The notes: generated by a model not told the origin, from the sequence alone. DNA of 64,000 bases from Inquilinus sp. KBS0705 (GCA_005938025.2 VCCI02000001.1:744001-808000); one strand, 5' to 3'. Numbered from the stretch's first letter, positions 25,511-35,351 are shown. Translations and numbers: made by a program.

Positions 25511-26401
25511 ATGCCAACTTTTACAGTAATTATCACTACATATAAAAGACCTAGTTTATTGCAAAGGGCAATAAACAGTGTAATTGTACAAAGCTGTAAT
25601 GATTTTGAATGTATTATAATAAATGATGAGCCTGGAGACAACGAAGTTATCCAGGGTATGATGAATAACCTCGCCGATAGCAGGTTTACATTAATTAAGG
25701 CAACGGCAAATAAAGGCGGCAACTATTGCAGAAACTTGGGAATTGAGAAAGCCAAAGGAAGCTATGTGGCTTTTTTAGACGACGATGACATTTGGCTACC
25801 TCAAAAACTGGAAAAGCATTTAAAAGTACATATGGACTCTTGTGCTCATTTGGTTTTTTCGGAATATATAGAGCGATGGGACGATAATAGTAAGCCTGAT
25901 AGGTTAGTATATGGAGCCAGAGAAGCGAAGGACATTGTAGCAGCAATGTTAAAGGGTAAGTTTTCAATTGGTACAACAAGTTCTGTAACGATACAAAAAG
26001 CTTGTATAAAGCAAAAGCTGTTCGACGAAAACCTTATTTCTTTTCAGGATTGGGATGCATGGATATCAATAGCAATAAAACAAAAAGATATAATTTTTAC
26101 AAAAATACATCAGCCACTGTTGTATTTTGTACAGCATGGTGCCGATAGAACCTCCACGGATATTGTTAAGAGACGTAAGGGGCTTGAGCAAATATTAAAG
26201 AAGTACAGTAAGTTCGAGCATATCAAAATATTTTATGTTAATGAACTTTTAAATATTGAGGTTTTAAAAGCTAACAATATTGAAGCAAATAGTTTTTTTA
26301 AAAAAGCATATTTACTTGGCAAGTTTTTTTTATACCCTCCGTTTTGGATTAATTTGTATAGTTTAAAACGGACAGGGAAATTTATATTTAAGGATAAATG
26401 A
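25511..26401 (+). CDS. GT2 glycosyltransferase
   Basis: A 296-residue GT-A glycosyltransferase with FTVIITTYKRPSLLQRAI, IIINDEPGDNE, ANKGGNYCRNLGI and the DDDD-type metal site YVAFLDDDDIWLPQKL. A QDWDAWISIA acceptor-side motif follows. Its end overlaps the start of the polymerase gene by 4 bp, showing translational coupling. Confidence 0.88.
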   Translation: MPTFTVIITTYKRPSLLQRAINSVIVQSCNDFECIIINDEPGDNEVIQGMMNNLADSRFTLIKATANKGGNYCRNLGIEKAKGSYVAFLDDDDIWLPQKLEKHLKVHMDSCAHLVFSEYIERWDDNSKPDRLVYGAREAKDIVAAMLKGKFSIGTTSSVTIQKACIKQKLFDENLISFQDWDAWISIAIKQKDIIFTKIHQPLLYFVQHGADRTSTDIVKRRKGLEQILKKYSKFEHIKIFYVNELLNIEVLKANNIEANSFFKKAYLLGKFFLYPPFWINLYSLKRTGKFIFKDK

Positions 26402-27684
26402 AAATAACAGTATCAAAGGACTACCTGGATAAATATCTTTTGAGCGCAGCTGTGTCTTTATTGCTCTTTTTTTATATTTATTCTCCCAGGGTTATATATC
26501 TGCCAATAAACTTTGGATACTTAAGTATTTTGATAGGCTTTTTATATTTTTCTATAGGTAATAACATAACAAAACTAATTGGCTTATTCCGCTCTAAAAT
26601 TTTCTTAACATTTTTATACTTCTACTTTTTCTGTATTGTTTACGCCGTAATAGTGCTGATTTTTTCTGATGAGAAAGACAATAACGTTTTTTTGATTACC
26701 TATATAAGGTTGTTAATTGATATTGTATTCGTAATACCCTTTTTTGTAATTATTTTAAAAGATGAGTTAAACTATACTATAGAAGATTTTTTGAAGAAAC
26801 TGCTTTTAATAGGAGTAGTGCAGGGAGTTATTGCAACATTAATGATAGTAATACCACCCTTAAAAGACTTTACTTTCGCCTATATTTTTGATATACCCTC
26901 AGACAAATTATTAAATCAAGCTTATCGTGGTTTCGGTATATCCTCAGATTTTTACTTAACAACACCACTATTTCAAGCTGTTGTGTTTGCTATAAACACA
27001 AAATTTTACCTTGAAAAAGGCAAAAAGTATCTGCTATATTACCCGTTTATTTTAATATCAATGGTGCTAAATGCGCGCACATCTATTGTAATAATTCCAA
27101 TTTTATTTATTGTAATATTTATAATGAGTTTTTATTATAATGAGTTTAGGTATATCAGAAAATTGTCCAGTTTGTTCATATCATTTGTTGGCTTAATAAT
27201 ACTTTTAGGTTTTTATTTTGTTTTAAACCCAGATAAGTTGCAAACGGTAATATGGCTTTTACAAGGCATAATGGGGGCGGTTGGGGCTTTAACGGGGACG
27301 GGACAATCTGCCACCTTAAACATAATTATTTTAAAACAAATACATTTTCCGCACCATACATGGCAGGTAATATTTGGCGAGGGATTAATAGTTTTTGGTA
27401 ATATAAACTCTCCTGTAGAATCTGACCTTGGCTATATAAGATATATCTATTATGGTGGCTTAATGCTATCGGCATTGTTTTATTTTAATATATATAATTT
27501 TGCCAGATCATGCATAGCTTTAACATCTGATAACTTTTTAAAAATTCTTTTAATATCTACCACGGCACTAATATTTATCACCCAATTTAAGGGAGATGTC
27601 TTTAATTCGTCGGCGTTTATGAAAGGAGTGTTTTTGATTCAAACATTTATGTTATATAAAAGGTCTGATAGTGTTAAAGGATAA
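26398..27684 (+). CDS. O-antigen polymerase-like integral membrane protein (Wzy-like)
   Basis: A 428-residue protein that is almost entirely hydrophobic, with about ten to twelve TM helices, a low-complexity Phe/Ile/Tyr/Leu composition, and a larger periplasmic loop (about 285-345, containing GTGQSATLNII and the HHTWQVIFGEG region). This is the profile of Wzy/ligase family proteins, which have poor sequence conservation. A Wzy would link repeat units in the periplasm. That is unexpected beside an ABC exporter, so a ligase role is also possible. Confidence 0.7.
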   Translation: MKITVSKDYLDKYLLSAAVSLLLFFYIYSPRVIYLPINFGYLSILIGFLYFSIGNNITKLIGLFRSKIFLTFLYFYFFCIVYAVIVLIFSDEKDNNVFLITYIRLLIDIVFVIPFFVIILKDELNYTIEDFLKKLLLIGVVQGVIATLMIVIPPLKDFTFAYIFDIPSDKLLNQAYRGFGISSDFYLTTPLFQAVVFAINTKFYLEKGKKYLLYYPFILISMVLNARTSIVIIPILFIVIFIMSFYYNEFRYIRKLSSLFISFVGLIILLGFYFVLNPDKLQTVIWLLQGIMGAVGALTGTGQSATLNIIILKQIHFPHHTWQVIFGEGLIVFGNINSPVESDLGYIRYIYYGGLMLSALFYFNIYNFARSCIALTSDNFLKILLISTTALIFITQFKGDVFNSSAFMKGVFLIQTFMLYKRSDSVKG

Positions 27685-28807
27685 AAAAGTAGCTATATAC
27701 ATAGCTATACATAACCATTATAGTTTATTAGATACCATATTAAAAAGTATCGCCGCATTCAATTGCGAAATAACACTTTTTATCAGCCCCGAGTTAAATA
27801 GCGATTATGCTGCTAATAAGTTGGTTTCCAAAATTGAGATCATTTCTCAAACTACATTTATTAAAACGGGGCAAGTTGCCATTTTAAACCAGCAAGACTT
27901 TGTAATATTTGACGAGCTTACATCATTTAAAGAATTGATGGCTTTTTCGGTTTTTAGTGTAACTGTACCCAAAGTTATTGTTATACACGATTGTAATTCT
28001 TGGTTTAAGCCAACAGTGCCTAAAGGGCTAAAAAACTTTCTGAAATACACTTTTACACGTATAATAAAACAAAAGTTTAATGTCTTTGCTGTTGCAGGCA
28101 GTAATATGAAAAGGTATCTGCAACAAAACTATACTGGTAGCAATGTTTTTTTAATACCGTTTAGGTATGCCGACTTTGATGAGTTAAAGGATACATCGCC
28201 AAGGTATGTACCCGGAGAACGTATACGTATATGTGTACCAGGTACCATATCTAATCGTAGAGATTATGATAAATTATTAAATAATTTATGCGTACATCAT
28301 CTTAAAGATAAATTATTGATTGATATACTGGGCAAAGCTATCGGAGATTACGGTGCCAGAATAATAGATAGAATAAAAGTCCTTAATAATGAAGGGTTTA
28401 AGATTTTATTCAACGAAGGTTATATTAATAATGATAGCTTTGACGAATCAATTAAACAGGCACATATAATTCTATCGGATTTTGAGCCTGAATATGTTAC
28501 CAACAATGGTCAAAAAGAGACCTATGGTATATCAAAGGAAACCGGGGTGCCGGTACTGATGTTAAACAAAGCTAAAGTTGGCTTATTACCGGCATGTTTT
28601 AATCAAATGTTGGAAATTGTTGATCAAACCTTGTTTTTTGATAACGGAAAAGAATTGGCTGAAATACTTGTATCGATATATACAGGAACGTATGCCGATT
28701 TTAATAAATTACAACAAAACGCCGTTGCCAACGCAAAAAAAATGGACATCGGTTTAATTTCAAAAGAAATTGAAACTGCTTATCAAGTACAATTAAATGC
28801 AAATTGA
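27671..28807 (+). CDS. GT-B-like glycosyltransferase
   Basis: A 378-residue protein using a GTG start that overlaps the polymerase gene by 14 bp; no ATG is available nearby and the first strand KKVAIYIAIHNHYSLLD follows directly. It has a two-Rossmann-domain pattern, with a second half beginning IRICVPGTISNRRDYDKLL and a late ETYGISKETGVPVLML motif reminiscent of the GT4-type donor site (usual E(x7)E: GISKETGVPV). It is likely a cytoplasmic transferase, but the N-terminal half is divergent. Confidence in the family is moderate. Confidence 0.6.
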   Translation: MLKDKKVAIYIAIHNHYSLLDTILKSIAAFNCEITLFISPELNSDYAANKLVSKIEIISQTTFIKTGQVAILNQQDFVIFDELTSFKELMAFSVFSVTVPKVIVIHDCNSWFKPTVPKGLKNFLKYTFTRIIKQKFNVFAVAGSNMKRYLQQNYTGSNVFLIPFRYADFDELKDTSPRYVPGERIRICVPGTISNRRDYDKLLNNLCVHHLKDKLLIDILGKAIGDYGARIIDRIKVLNNEGFKILFNEGYINNDSFDESIKQAHIILSDFEPEYVTNNGQKETYGISKETGVPVLMLNKAKVGLLPACFNQMLEIVDQTLFFDNGKELAEILVSIYTGTYADFNKLQQNAVANAKKMDIGLISKEIETAYQVQLNAN

Positions 28808-29714
28808 GAACTTACCACTTGTAACGGTAATTATACCTACCAAAAATCGTTTGCCATTACTAAAAAACGCTTTAAATAGTGTTTACCAGCAAACCTATAA
28901 AAACCTGGAAATTATAGTTGTTGACGTATGTTCTGACGATGGCACGGCGGAGTTTTTAAAGGCTGAAAGTAAGAAAAACAAAATAACGGTTTGTACAAGC
29001 GATAAGATAGTGAAAGCCGGTAAAGCCAGAAATATAGGCATAAAAGCGGCCACCGGATCCTTAATTGCGTTTTTAGATGATGATGATGAATGGCTACCTG
29101 AGAAATTATCAAAGCAAGTCCCCATTTTTGATGATAGTGAAACAGGTATGGTTTACTCAGGTGTGCAATTAGTAAATGTTGACCAAAATCTTACCTACGA
29201 AGTACAACCTACAGTAAGCGGATATATTTTTAACGATTTACTTATAGAAAATAAGATAGGTACAACAAACACTGTTGTATTGCGGTCGAGCATTATTAAA
29301 GAATTGTTGTTTGATGAAGATTTACCCGCCCGCGAGGAGTACGATTTATGGATTCGGATATCAAAAAATCACAAAATAACGGGCTTAAGCACTCCATTAG
29401 CACGTATATATTCAAGAAATACGCTATCGAGGATATCAAGCGATGTAAAAAATTATGTTGATGCTATAGGGCTTATAAATGATAAATTTAAAGATGATAT
29501 TGAAAAGTTACCCGCAGATAAAAGAAGCAAACGACAAGCAGAACAATTGTTTTTTTTGGCTTCACAGTCGGTTAAAGCAAACAATTTGTCTTTAGCGCGG
29601 AAATACTATTTTAAAAGTTCATTAACCAAGTTTAGTGTTAAAGCAGCCGGTAGTTTCGTAGCCTCTTTTTTTGGTATAAAGGCTTTATTGTTAATGAGAA
29701 AGTTGAAAGGATAA
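28797..29714 (+). CDS. GT2 glycosyltransferase
   Basis: A 305-residue GT-A enzyme: VTVIIPTKNRLPLLKNAL, EIIVVDVCSDDGT, AGKARNIGIKAA and LIAFLDDDDEWLPEKL. It overlaps the preceding GT-B-like gene by 11 bp and lies 3 bp before the beta-propeller gene. The C-terminal 80 residues form Lys-rich helices that probably contact the membrane. Specificity is unknown. Confidence 0.88.
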   Translation: MQIENLPLVTVIIPTKNRLPLLKNALNSVYQQTYKNLEIIVVDVCSDDGTAEFLKAESKKNKITVCTSDKIVKAGKARNIGIKAATGSLIAFLDDDDEWLPEKLSKQVPIFDDSETGMVYSGVQLVNVDQNLTYEVQPTVSGYIFNDLLIENKIGTTNTVVLRSSIIKELLFDEDLPAREEYDLWIRISKNHKITGLSTPLARIYSRNTLSRISSDVKNYVDAIGLINDKFKDDIEKLPADKRSKRQAEQLFFLASQSVKANNLSLARKYYFKSSLTKFSVKAAGSFVASFFGIKALLLMRKLKG

Positions 29715-29717
29715 CTA

Positions 29718-30974
29718 ATGGGAAATGCATATAATCCAGGCGAACGTTACCTGGCTAAGTTTTTATCTAAATTTCCGCAAGTAAAAGCAAACCTTAAAAA
29801 GGTATATCAGGCACTTAATTTATTATTATATAAAAAAAAGTATACCTACAAAAGTGATAAAGCTATAAATCAGGTTGCATCTGATGGTGAAACCTTTTTT
29901 GGTTATTACGATAAATCACCCTTGAGTGCTAATAATCGTTATTTGCTATATAACGAATCAATTCATCCTACCAATAGTTATCCGGATGCATCAAAGCCTA
30001 TACAAATTAAGGTGCTGGACATACAACAGAACAAAATAATACACACATCATCAACCTTTAGCTATAATTGGCAACAGGGCGCCCGCGCCCAATGGTTGTC
30101 ATCATCATCATATATTTTTAATAGTTATAATATAGAAGATAATTATCACTCCATAATAGTAGATTTAAATACCGAACATACAACAAAGATAGCAAGCCCG
30201 GTTTACGATTGTTATTTTAATGAATATGCACTTACTTTGAATTTTAGCCGCCTAACGGCTTTAAGGCCCGATTATGGGTATCGTAACAGTAAAGCAATGT
30301 CAGACAATGCTATTGCCGATTTGAATAACGATGGAGTGTTTAAAATAGACCTTATTACGGGCGATAGCAGTCTGCTGATTAGTCTTCAAGCATTGAAGAA
30401 ACATCATACCGAGCATAATATGGAAAATGCTCTGCATAAGGTTAATCATATCATGATATCTCCGGATGGTGAACGATTTATTTTTTTACATCGATATTAT
30501 GTAAACAAAAGGCGCTTTGACAGGTTGTTTGTTGCAGACAAAAATGGAGGCAATCTTAGGCTACTTGCTGCCGATGAAATGGTTAGCCATTTTTGCTGGA
30601 TCGATAACAAAAGCATAGTTGTATATTTACGTGATAAGTTACTGGGCGACAAATATTACAACGTAGATGTTGAATCGGGTGTTAAAGAGGTAGTTGGTAA
30701 AGGCTTGATAGACAACTTTGGAGATGGACACCCAACGGTTTGCAAAAATAAAATGGTTTTTGATACTTACCCCAATAAAGCGCGTATGAAAGAATTGTTT
30801 GTGTTTGACTTGAGCACACACAGTTTAGAAAAACTTGGGGAATTTTACGAAGGTTTGCAATATTCGGGTGAGTGGAGGTGTGATTTGCACCCTCGTTTTA
30901 GCCTTGATGGCACTAAGATATTTATTGATTCGGTACATACCGGTAAACGAAACTTATACTGGCTGGAAGTTTAA
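29718..30974 (+). CDS. Cytoplasmic beta-propeller protein of unknown function
   Basis: A 418-residue protein without a signal peptide or TM helix. It shows TolB/PD40-like blade repeats: HIMISPDGERFIFLHRYY, RLFVADKNGGNLRLL, ELFVFDLSTHSLEKL, and a final CDLHPRFSLDGTKIFIDS followed by NLYWLEV. The last blade resembles oligogalacturonate lyase (PL22) propellers, which have a His in the corresponding strand. The protein is embedded between glycosyltransferase genes, so roles as a glycan lyase or epimerase, or as a scaffold for the assembly complex, are all open. I do not assign a function. Confidence 0.6.
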   Translation: MGNAYNPGERYLAKFLSKFPQVKANLKKVYQALNLLLYKKKYTYKSDKAINQVASDGETFFGYYDKSPLSANNRYLLYNESIHPTNSYPDASKPIQIKVLDIQQNKIIHTSSTFSYNWQQGARAQWLSSSSYIFNSYNIEDNYHSIIVDLNTEHTTKIASPVYDCYFNEYALTLNFSRLTALRPDYGYRNSKAMSDNAIADLNNDGVFKIDLITGDSSLLISLQALKKHHTEHNMENALHKVNHIMISPDGERFIFLHRYYVNKRRFDRLFVADKNGGNLRLLAADEMVSHFCWIDNKSIVVYLRDKLLGDKYYNVDVESGVKEVVGKGLIDNFGDGHPTVCKNKMVFDTYPNKARMKELFVFDLSTHSLEKLGEFYEGLQYSGEWRCDLHPRFSLDGTKIFIDSVHTGKRNLYWLEV

Positions 30975-30975
30975 T

Positions 30976-31788
30976 ATGATGTTTTCCTGTTTAATTTCCT
31001 GCTTTTATAAAGATTCTCCTGCATATCTTGCAGATGCGTTGCAAAGTATTTGCAACCAAACTTTATTACCAACCGAAGTTGTATTTGTTGAAGACGGGCC
31101 TTTAACTGATGAATTATATTTAGTGATAGAGGGTTACCAAAGTAAAATAAATTTGGTACGTGTACAGTTAAAACAGAACAAAGGCTTGGGTTTTGCATTA
31201 AACTATGGTATGCTACAATGTAAGTATGATGTTGTGATACGTATGGACACTGATGATATTGCCCTGCCTGATAGATTTAAAAAACAGATTGATTTTTTAG
31301 CGCAAAACCCGCAGGTAGATATTGTTGGAACCTGGGCTAAAGATATAAATGAGACTGGTGAAGTGATAGGTGAACGTACTTACCCAACTGACCATAAAAA
31401 ACTATACAACATTATTTGGGCCTGCCCAATAATACACCCATCTGTGGCTTATCGAAAAGATGCTATACTTAGAATTGGCTCGTATGATATAAATATACCA
31501 CGCAGGCAAGACTACGATTTGTGGATACGGGCAGCTGTAGCAGGCCTAAAATTTGCCAACATTCCTGAGTATCTGCTGTATTATAGGTTTACAAATCAAT
31601 ATTACAAAAAAAATGGTATAAGCGTGGTTTGGGCTCAAAGTAAAATAGGGATTAGGGGAATTAACAAAGTAGGCGGAGGTTTATATGCATACTTAGCGGT
31701 TATCTCGCCCGTTTTAAGAGCTTTATTGCCGCTATCAGTGGTTAAAATATTACACCCGTTAACAAAAAAGTTTGATCCGCGTACATAA
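30976..31788 (+). CDS. GT2 glycosyltransferase
   Basis: A protein of about 270 residues. The ATG at 30976, 1 bp after the previous stop, is chosen because upstream in-frame codons lie inside the beta-propeller gene and the GT2 first strand MFSCLISCFYKD begins here. Motifs: LPTEVVFVEDGPLTDEL, KGLGFALNYGM and VVIRMDTDDIALPDRF as the metal site, then IPRRQDYDLWIRAA. The MDTDD form is common in small GT2 enzymes that add Gal or GalNAc-type sugars, but specificity cannot be stated. Confidence 0.87.
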   Translation: MMFSCLISCFYKDSPAYLADALQSICNQTLLPTEVVFVEDGPLTDELYLVIEGYQSKINLVRVQLKQNKGLGFALNYGMLQCKYDVVIRMDTDDIALPDRFKKQIDFLAQNPQVDIVGTWAKDINETGEVIGERTYPTDHKKLYNIIWACPIIHPSVAYRKDAILRIGSYDINIPRRQDYDLWIRAAVAGLKFANIPEYLLYYRFTNQYYKKNGISVVWAQSKIGIRGINKVGGGLYAYLAVISPVLRALLPLSVVKILHPLTKKFDPRT

Positions 31789-31821
31789 AATATTATTTAC
31801 CTTTTAACTAAATATCAAATA

Positions 31822-33228
31822 ATGGAAAAAAGAGCGCAGTATGTATTTCTTGCACTGGTTGTTTTAATGTTTGCTTGTAAATCTAAAACAAGCGACAAAA
31901 CTGCCGATAGCTTAGCAACAGATACAACCAACCAAACGGAACAAAACCTGCCACCTGCTGACGGGCAAGATACGGCCAGTGCTGCAGCTACTGATTCTTC
32001 AACAGCGCCTGCATCTGATAAGAAAATAGCAAATAAAAAGGCAGCTAAAAAAACCGACGAGGTAAAGCGCCCGGTAGAGGAAAAGAAACCAGCCGCTAAG
32101 AAATTAGCCGGAGTGGGTACTTCGATTGATCGTAATGGATTTACACTGGTAAACGGAAATCGTTTTTTTCCTATTGGTATTTATACAGGTAAAGGCCCTA
32201 AGCCAGGAGATTGGGGTACATCTGATGAAAGTTTACAGAAAATGTCAAGCGCAGGTTTTAACACTGTATTGGCTTATACTTACGGAGATCGCCCCAATGC
32301 AGCCGATTTTATGAACCGGGCAAAGGCGCATGGCCTAAAAGTTATCTATAGTGTAAAAGATATGTATAGCGGTTCCGCACCTACAGCCAAAGTTAAACTA
32401 TCGTCAGATCAGTTGGTTAGTAACTACGTGGACATTGTAAAAAACAGTCCCAATTTATTAGCCTGGTACACCAATGATGAATTAGGAATGGATAAAATGG
32501 CGTTAGTGTCGTCTGCATTTCAAAATATACGTAGCCGTGATTCCCAGCACATTATATTTCAGGTAAATAATCAAATTAACACATTATCGTCATTTGCGCG
32601 TACCGCAGATGTTATTGGTACAGATCCTTATGTGATCACAGGGAACAACTTCGGTTCGTTAAAACGTGTTACCGATTGGACACACTCTGCTAAAGCAGCA
32701 GCCGGTAGTAAAAAAGGCGTTTGGCAAGTGGTGCAAATGTTCGATAAAAAGTTCCAAAAGTCTAACCTGGCATCTCATCCACCAACAGCCGACGAAATGC
32801 GCAATATTGCTTTTCAATCGTTAATAGCTGGTTCAAAGGGCCTTATGTTTTATGCTTATCACTGGCTGTTTTATGGGCCTGATAAAAAATATAGCGAGGC
32901 GGCTTTTAACAAACGTTGGCCCGATGTTGTACAAGTAGTGCGCGAAGTAAAAAATATTAGCCCGATAATTCTACAAAATCAAATTGTTGATATCAAAAGG
33001 ACAGGTTTTGCATACACTCAATATAGGGCATGGAAAAGCGGTGACAACCTATATCTTATGCTTGCCAATACTGAGCAAAAAACCGCTGCAAATATTTTTA
33101 CAGTACCGGCTGGTAATTGGAAACTAAAATCGAGTGTTGGCATACCAGGTAAATTAATGGTTGCAGGTAATAATGTGAGGGTAAATTTAGCTCCGTTGGG
33201 TAGTGGCGTAATAATATTAGAGAAATAA
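31822..33228 (+). CDS. TIM-barrel glycoside hydrolase-like lipoprotein
   Basis: A 468-residue lipoprotein. The lipobox LMFAC places the lipidated Cys at 19, a Thr/Ala/Lys-rich linker runs to about residue 95, and a TIM barrel follows from about 105. Conserved segments shared with the next gene include DRPNAADFMNRA, NLLAWYTNDEL (Glu220, a possible acid/base), GVWQVVQMFDKKFQKS and GLMFYAYHWLFYGPDKK. The strand where clan GH-A enzymes carry the nucleophile Glu seems to have Gln (WQVVQMF). It is likely anchored to the periplasmic or outer face. A role in trimming or modifying the exported glycan is inference. Confidence 0.65.
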   Translation: MEKRAQYVFLALVVLMFACKSKTSDKTADSLATDTTNQTEQNLPPADGQDTASAAATDSSTAPASDKKIANKKAAKKTDEVKRPVEEKKPAAKKLAGVGTSIDRNGFTLVNGNRFFPIGIYTGKGPKPGDWGTSDESLQKMSSAGFNTVLAYTYGDRPNAADFMNRAKAHGLKVIYSVKDMYSGSAPTAKVKLSSDQLVSNYVDIVKNSPNLLAWYTNDELGMDKMALVSSAFQNIRSRDSQHIIFQVNNQINTLSSFARTADVIGTDPYVITGNNFGSLKRVTDWTHSAKAAAGSKKGVWQVVQMFDKKFQKSNLASHPPTADEMRNIAFQSLIAGSKGLMFYAYHWLFYGPDKKYSEAAFNKRWPDVVQVVREVKNISPIILQNQIVDIKRTGFAYTQYRAWKSGDNLYLMLANTEQKTAANIFTVPAGNWKLKSSVGIPGKLMVAGNNVRVNLAPLGSGVIILEK

Positions 33229-33266
33229 GCGTTGTTGCATAAATCTTACCCTTATCAAAAAACTAT

Positions 33267-35336
33267 ATGAAACCTCAATGGTGTTACCTGTATCTGTTAA
33301 TGCTGATACTCCCTGCTGCAATTACAAATGTAAAAGCACAAGACATTAGCGATATTGCATTAGGCCCAAATCTTGTTGTTAACCCCGGTTTCGAAGACGG
33401 CACCAAAGGATGGAATGTAGGGCCTGCCACCATAACCTCATCACAGGCGCATAGCGGCAATAATAGTTTGGTATACAACAATACCGACCCTAACAACTAC
33501 AAGTTAATTATACAAAACTTTAAGGTGGTACCGGGGCAAGTTATACACTTTAGCGCTTGGGTAAAGGGGCAAGATATAAATACAAGCAACCTTTACGCTG
33601 CAAAGGGTGCGGGGGTAATAATACAAGGTTATGATGCTTCGGGGAAGAATATAGATAATGCAGCGCCTTTTACATTTACCGGTACTTTTGATTGGCGCCA
33701 AATAGAAGGAACGTACATAGTACCACCTACCGGTACGCGGATATTACTTGGTCTGTTTTTTAGGATAAAGTCGTACGGTACTGTTTGGTTTGATGATGTG
33801 TCGTTAAAAATTGAAGGTGCGGGATTATTAAATACGGGCTTAAAAACCATTACTAAATTGCAATCGCTTGTAGGTTTAAAGCCTATGGCGGCTACCTCGC
33901 AAGACCCTTCGGCCTCTCAGTTTGATGCAAATTTGCAATATCCAAATTATCGTAACACAATTAGCCCTAACGAAAAGTGGAACTGGAAAATTAACGTAGA
34001 TAATAATACAGGCAACCCGGTTATTGTAAAAACTACGCTGTTAGGCCCAAATAATAATCAACTCGCTGTGCAAACCAACACGGTTAATGGTAATGATGAA
34101 AGCCAAATAACCTGGACACCGGTAAACGTGTTGCCCGGTACTTATAAATGGCAGTTGGAAGCCTACCTGAATAATATACTTATTCAAAAAAGAAACTTTG
34201 TTATACAGGTAAATAACGCAATGCCCAATACTTATATAGACCAGCAGGGCTTTACCGTAACAGATGGGAAAAGGTTTTTTCCTTTAGGTATTTACCTGGG
34301 TAAAGGGCCCAAGGAAGGTGACTGGGCAACAACCGACGATAATTTGCAACGCATTCAGGATGCAGGCTTTAATACTATTTTAGCCTACACATACGGTAGC
34401 CGCCCGGCATATGTTAACTACATGAACAGGGCCAGTGCACACAAACTAAAAGTGATATATAGTTTTACCGACATGTACGAAGGAAGCGCCGATAACAGTA
34501 GAATAGGTGTTTCTACATCTGCGCTTACAACACAGTATATCGAGGGTATAAAAAATAACCCCACTTTGCTGGCTTATTATATAAATGATGAATACGGCAC
34601 CGGCGAAATGCAATCTATATCATCTGTTTATCAAAATATAATAGGGACGGATACAGAACATCCCGTATTGCAGATAAATAACAAACCAGCTATTTTATCA
34701 ATGTATACCAATAGCTCTGATATAATTGGTACCGATCCTTATATAATACAGGGCAACACTACAACAAGCTTAAAACGCGAGAGCGACTGGACACGAGCTG
34801 CGATAAAAGCCGCCGCAAATAAAAAAGGCGTTTGGCAGGTGATACAAATGTTTGATAAAACATTCCAAAAATCAAATCTGCCTTCGCACCCGCCAACATT
34901 GGATGAGATGCGAAATTTATCTTACCAAGCGCTTATAAGCGGTGCTAAAGGTTTAATGTTTTATGCTTACCACTGGCTGTTTTATGGGCCGGATAAAAAA
35001 TACAGCGAAGACGCCTTTAGTCAACGCTGGCCCGACGTTGTTAAAATGATGCAAGAAGTGAATAATATTACACCTGTTATACTAAAAAATAAAATTGTGC
35101 CTGTAACCCGTGTTGGCTTTGCTTACACTCAATACCAGGCTTGGCAGGACGACGATAAACTATATATTGTTTTAGCAAATACCGAAAATCAAACAGCAGC
35201 TAACACCTTCACTGTACCTGATGGTAATTGGAAATTAAAAACAAGTGTTGGCATGGCATCTGTAGCTTATGCTGCCAATAATATTCGTGTAAATTTGGCC
35301 CCTTTAGGTAGTGGTGTAATTGTGCTTGAAAAATAA
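33267..35336 (+). CDS. Secreted TIM-barrel glycoside hydrolase-like protein with N-terminal carbohydrate-binding domain
   Basis: A 689-residue paralogue of the preceding gene. A signal peptide (about 1-25) leads to a jelly-roll domain at about 33-185 (NLVVNPGFEDGTKGWNV, CBM4/9-like), an Ig-like domain at about 225-318 and the TIM barrel at 325-689. The barrel shares long identical stretches with the upstream protein, including PSHPPT and HWLFYGPDKK, and has the matching Glu442 in YYINDEYG. The two genes form a tandem duplication that differs in the N-terminal module: lipoprotein linker versus binding domain. It is probably extracellular and glycan-directed. The substrate is unknown. Confidence 0.68.
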   Translation: MKPQWCYLYLLMLILPAAITNVKAQDISDIALGPNLVVNPGFEDGTKGWNVGPATITSSQAHSGNNSLVYNNTDPNNYKLIIQNFKVVPGQVIHFSAWVKGQDINTSNLYAAKGAGVIIQGYDASGKNIDNAAPFTFTGTFDWRQIEGTYIVPPTGTRILLGLFFRIKSYGTVWFDDVSLKIEGAGLLNTGLKTITKLQSLVGLKPMAATSQDPSASQFDANLQYPNYRNTISPNEKWNWKINVDNNTGNPVIVKTTLLGPNNNQLAVQTNTVNGNDESQITWTPVNVLPGTYKWQLEAYLNNILIQKRNFVIQVNNAMPNTYIDQQGFTVTDGKRFFPLGIYLGKGPKEGDWATTDDNLQRIQDAGFNTILAYTYGSRPAYVNYMNRASAHKLKVIYSFTDMYEGSADNSRIGVSTSALTTQYIEGIKNNPTLLAYYINDEYGTGEMQSISSVYQNIIGTDTEHPVLQINNKPAILSMYTNSSDIIGTDPYIIQGNTTTSLKRESDWTRAAIKAAANKKGVWQVIQMFDKTFQKSNLPSHPPTLDEMRNLSYQALISGAKGLMFYAYHWLFYGPDKKYSEDAFSQRWPDVVKMMQEVNNITPVILKNKIVPVTRVGFAYTQYQAWQDDDKLYIVLANTENQTAANTFTVPDGNWKLKTSVGMASVAYAANNIRVNLAPLGSGVIVLEK

Positions 35337-35351
35337 AGATATCAATATTAC

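Noticed and set aside
30835..30975. Extended N-terminus for the GT2 gene starting at a TTG
   Set aside because: It would overlap the beta-propeller gene by 140 bp, and the GT2 fold begins exactly at the ATG at 30976.
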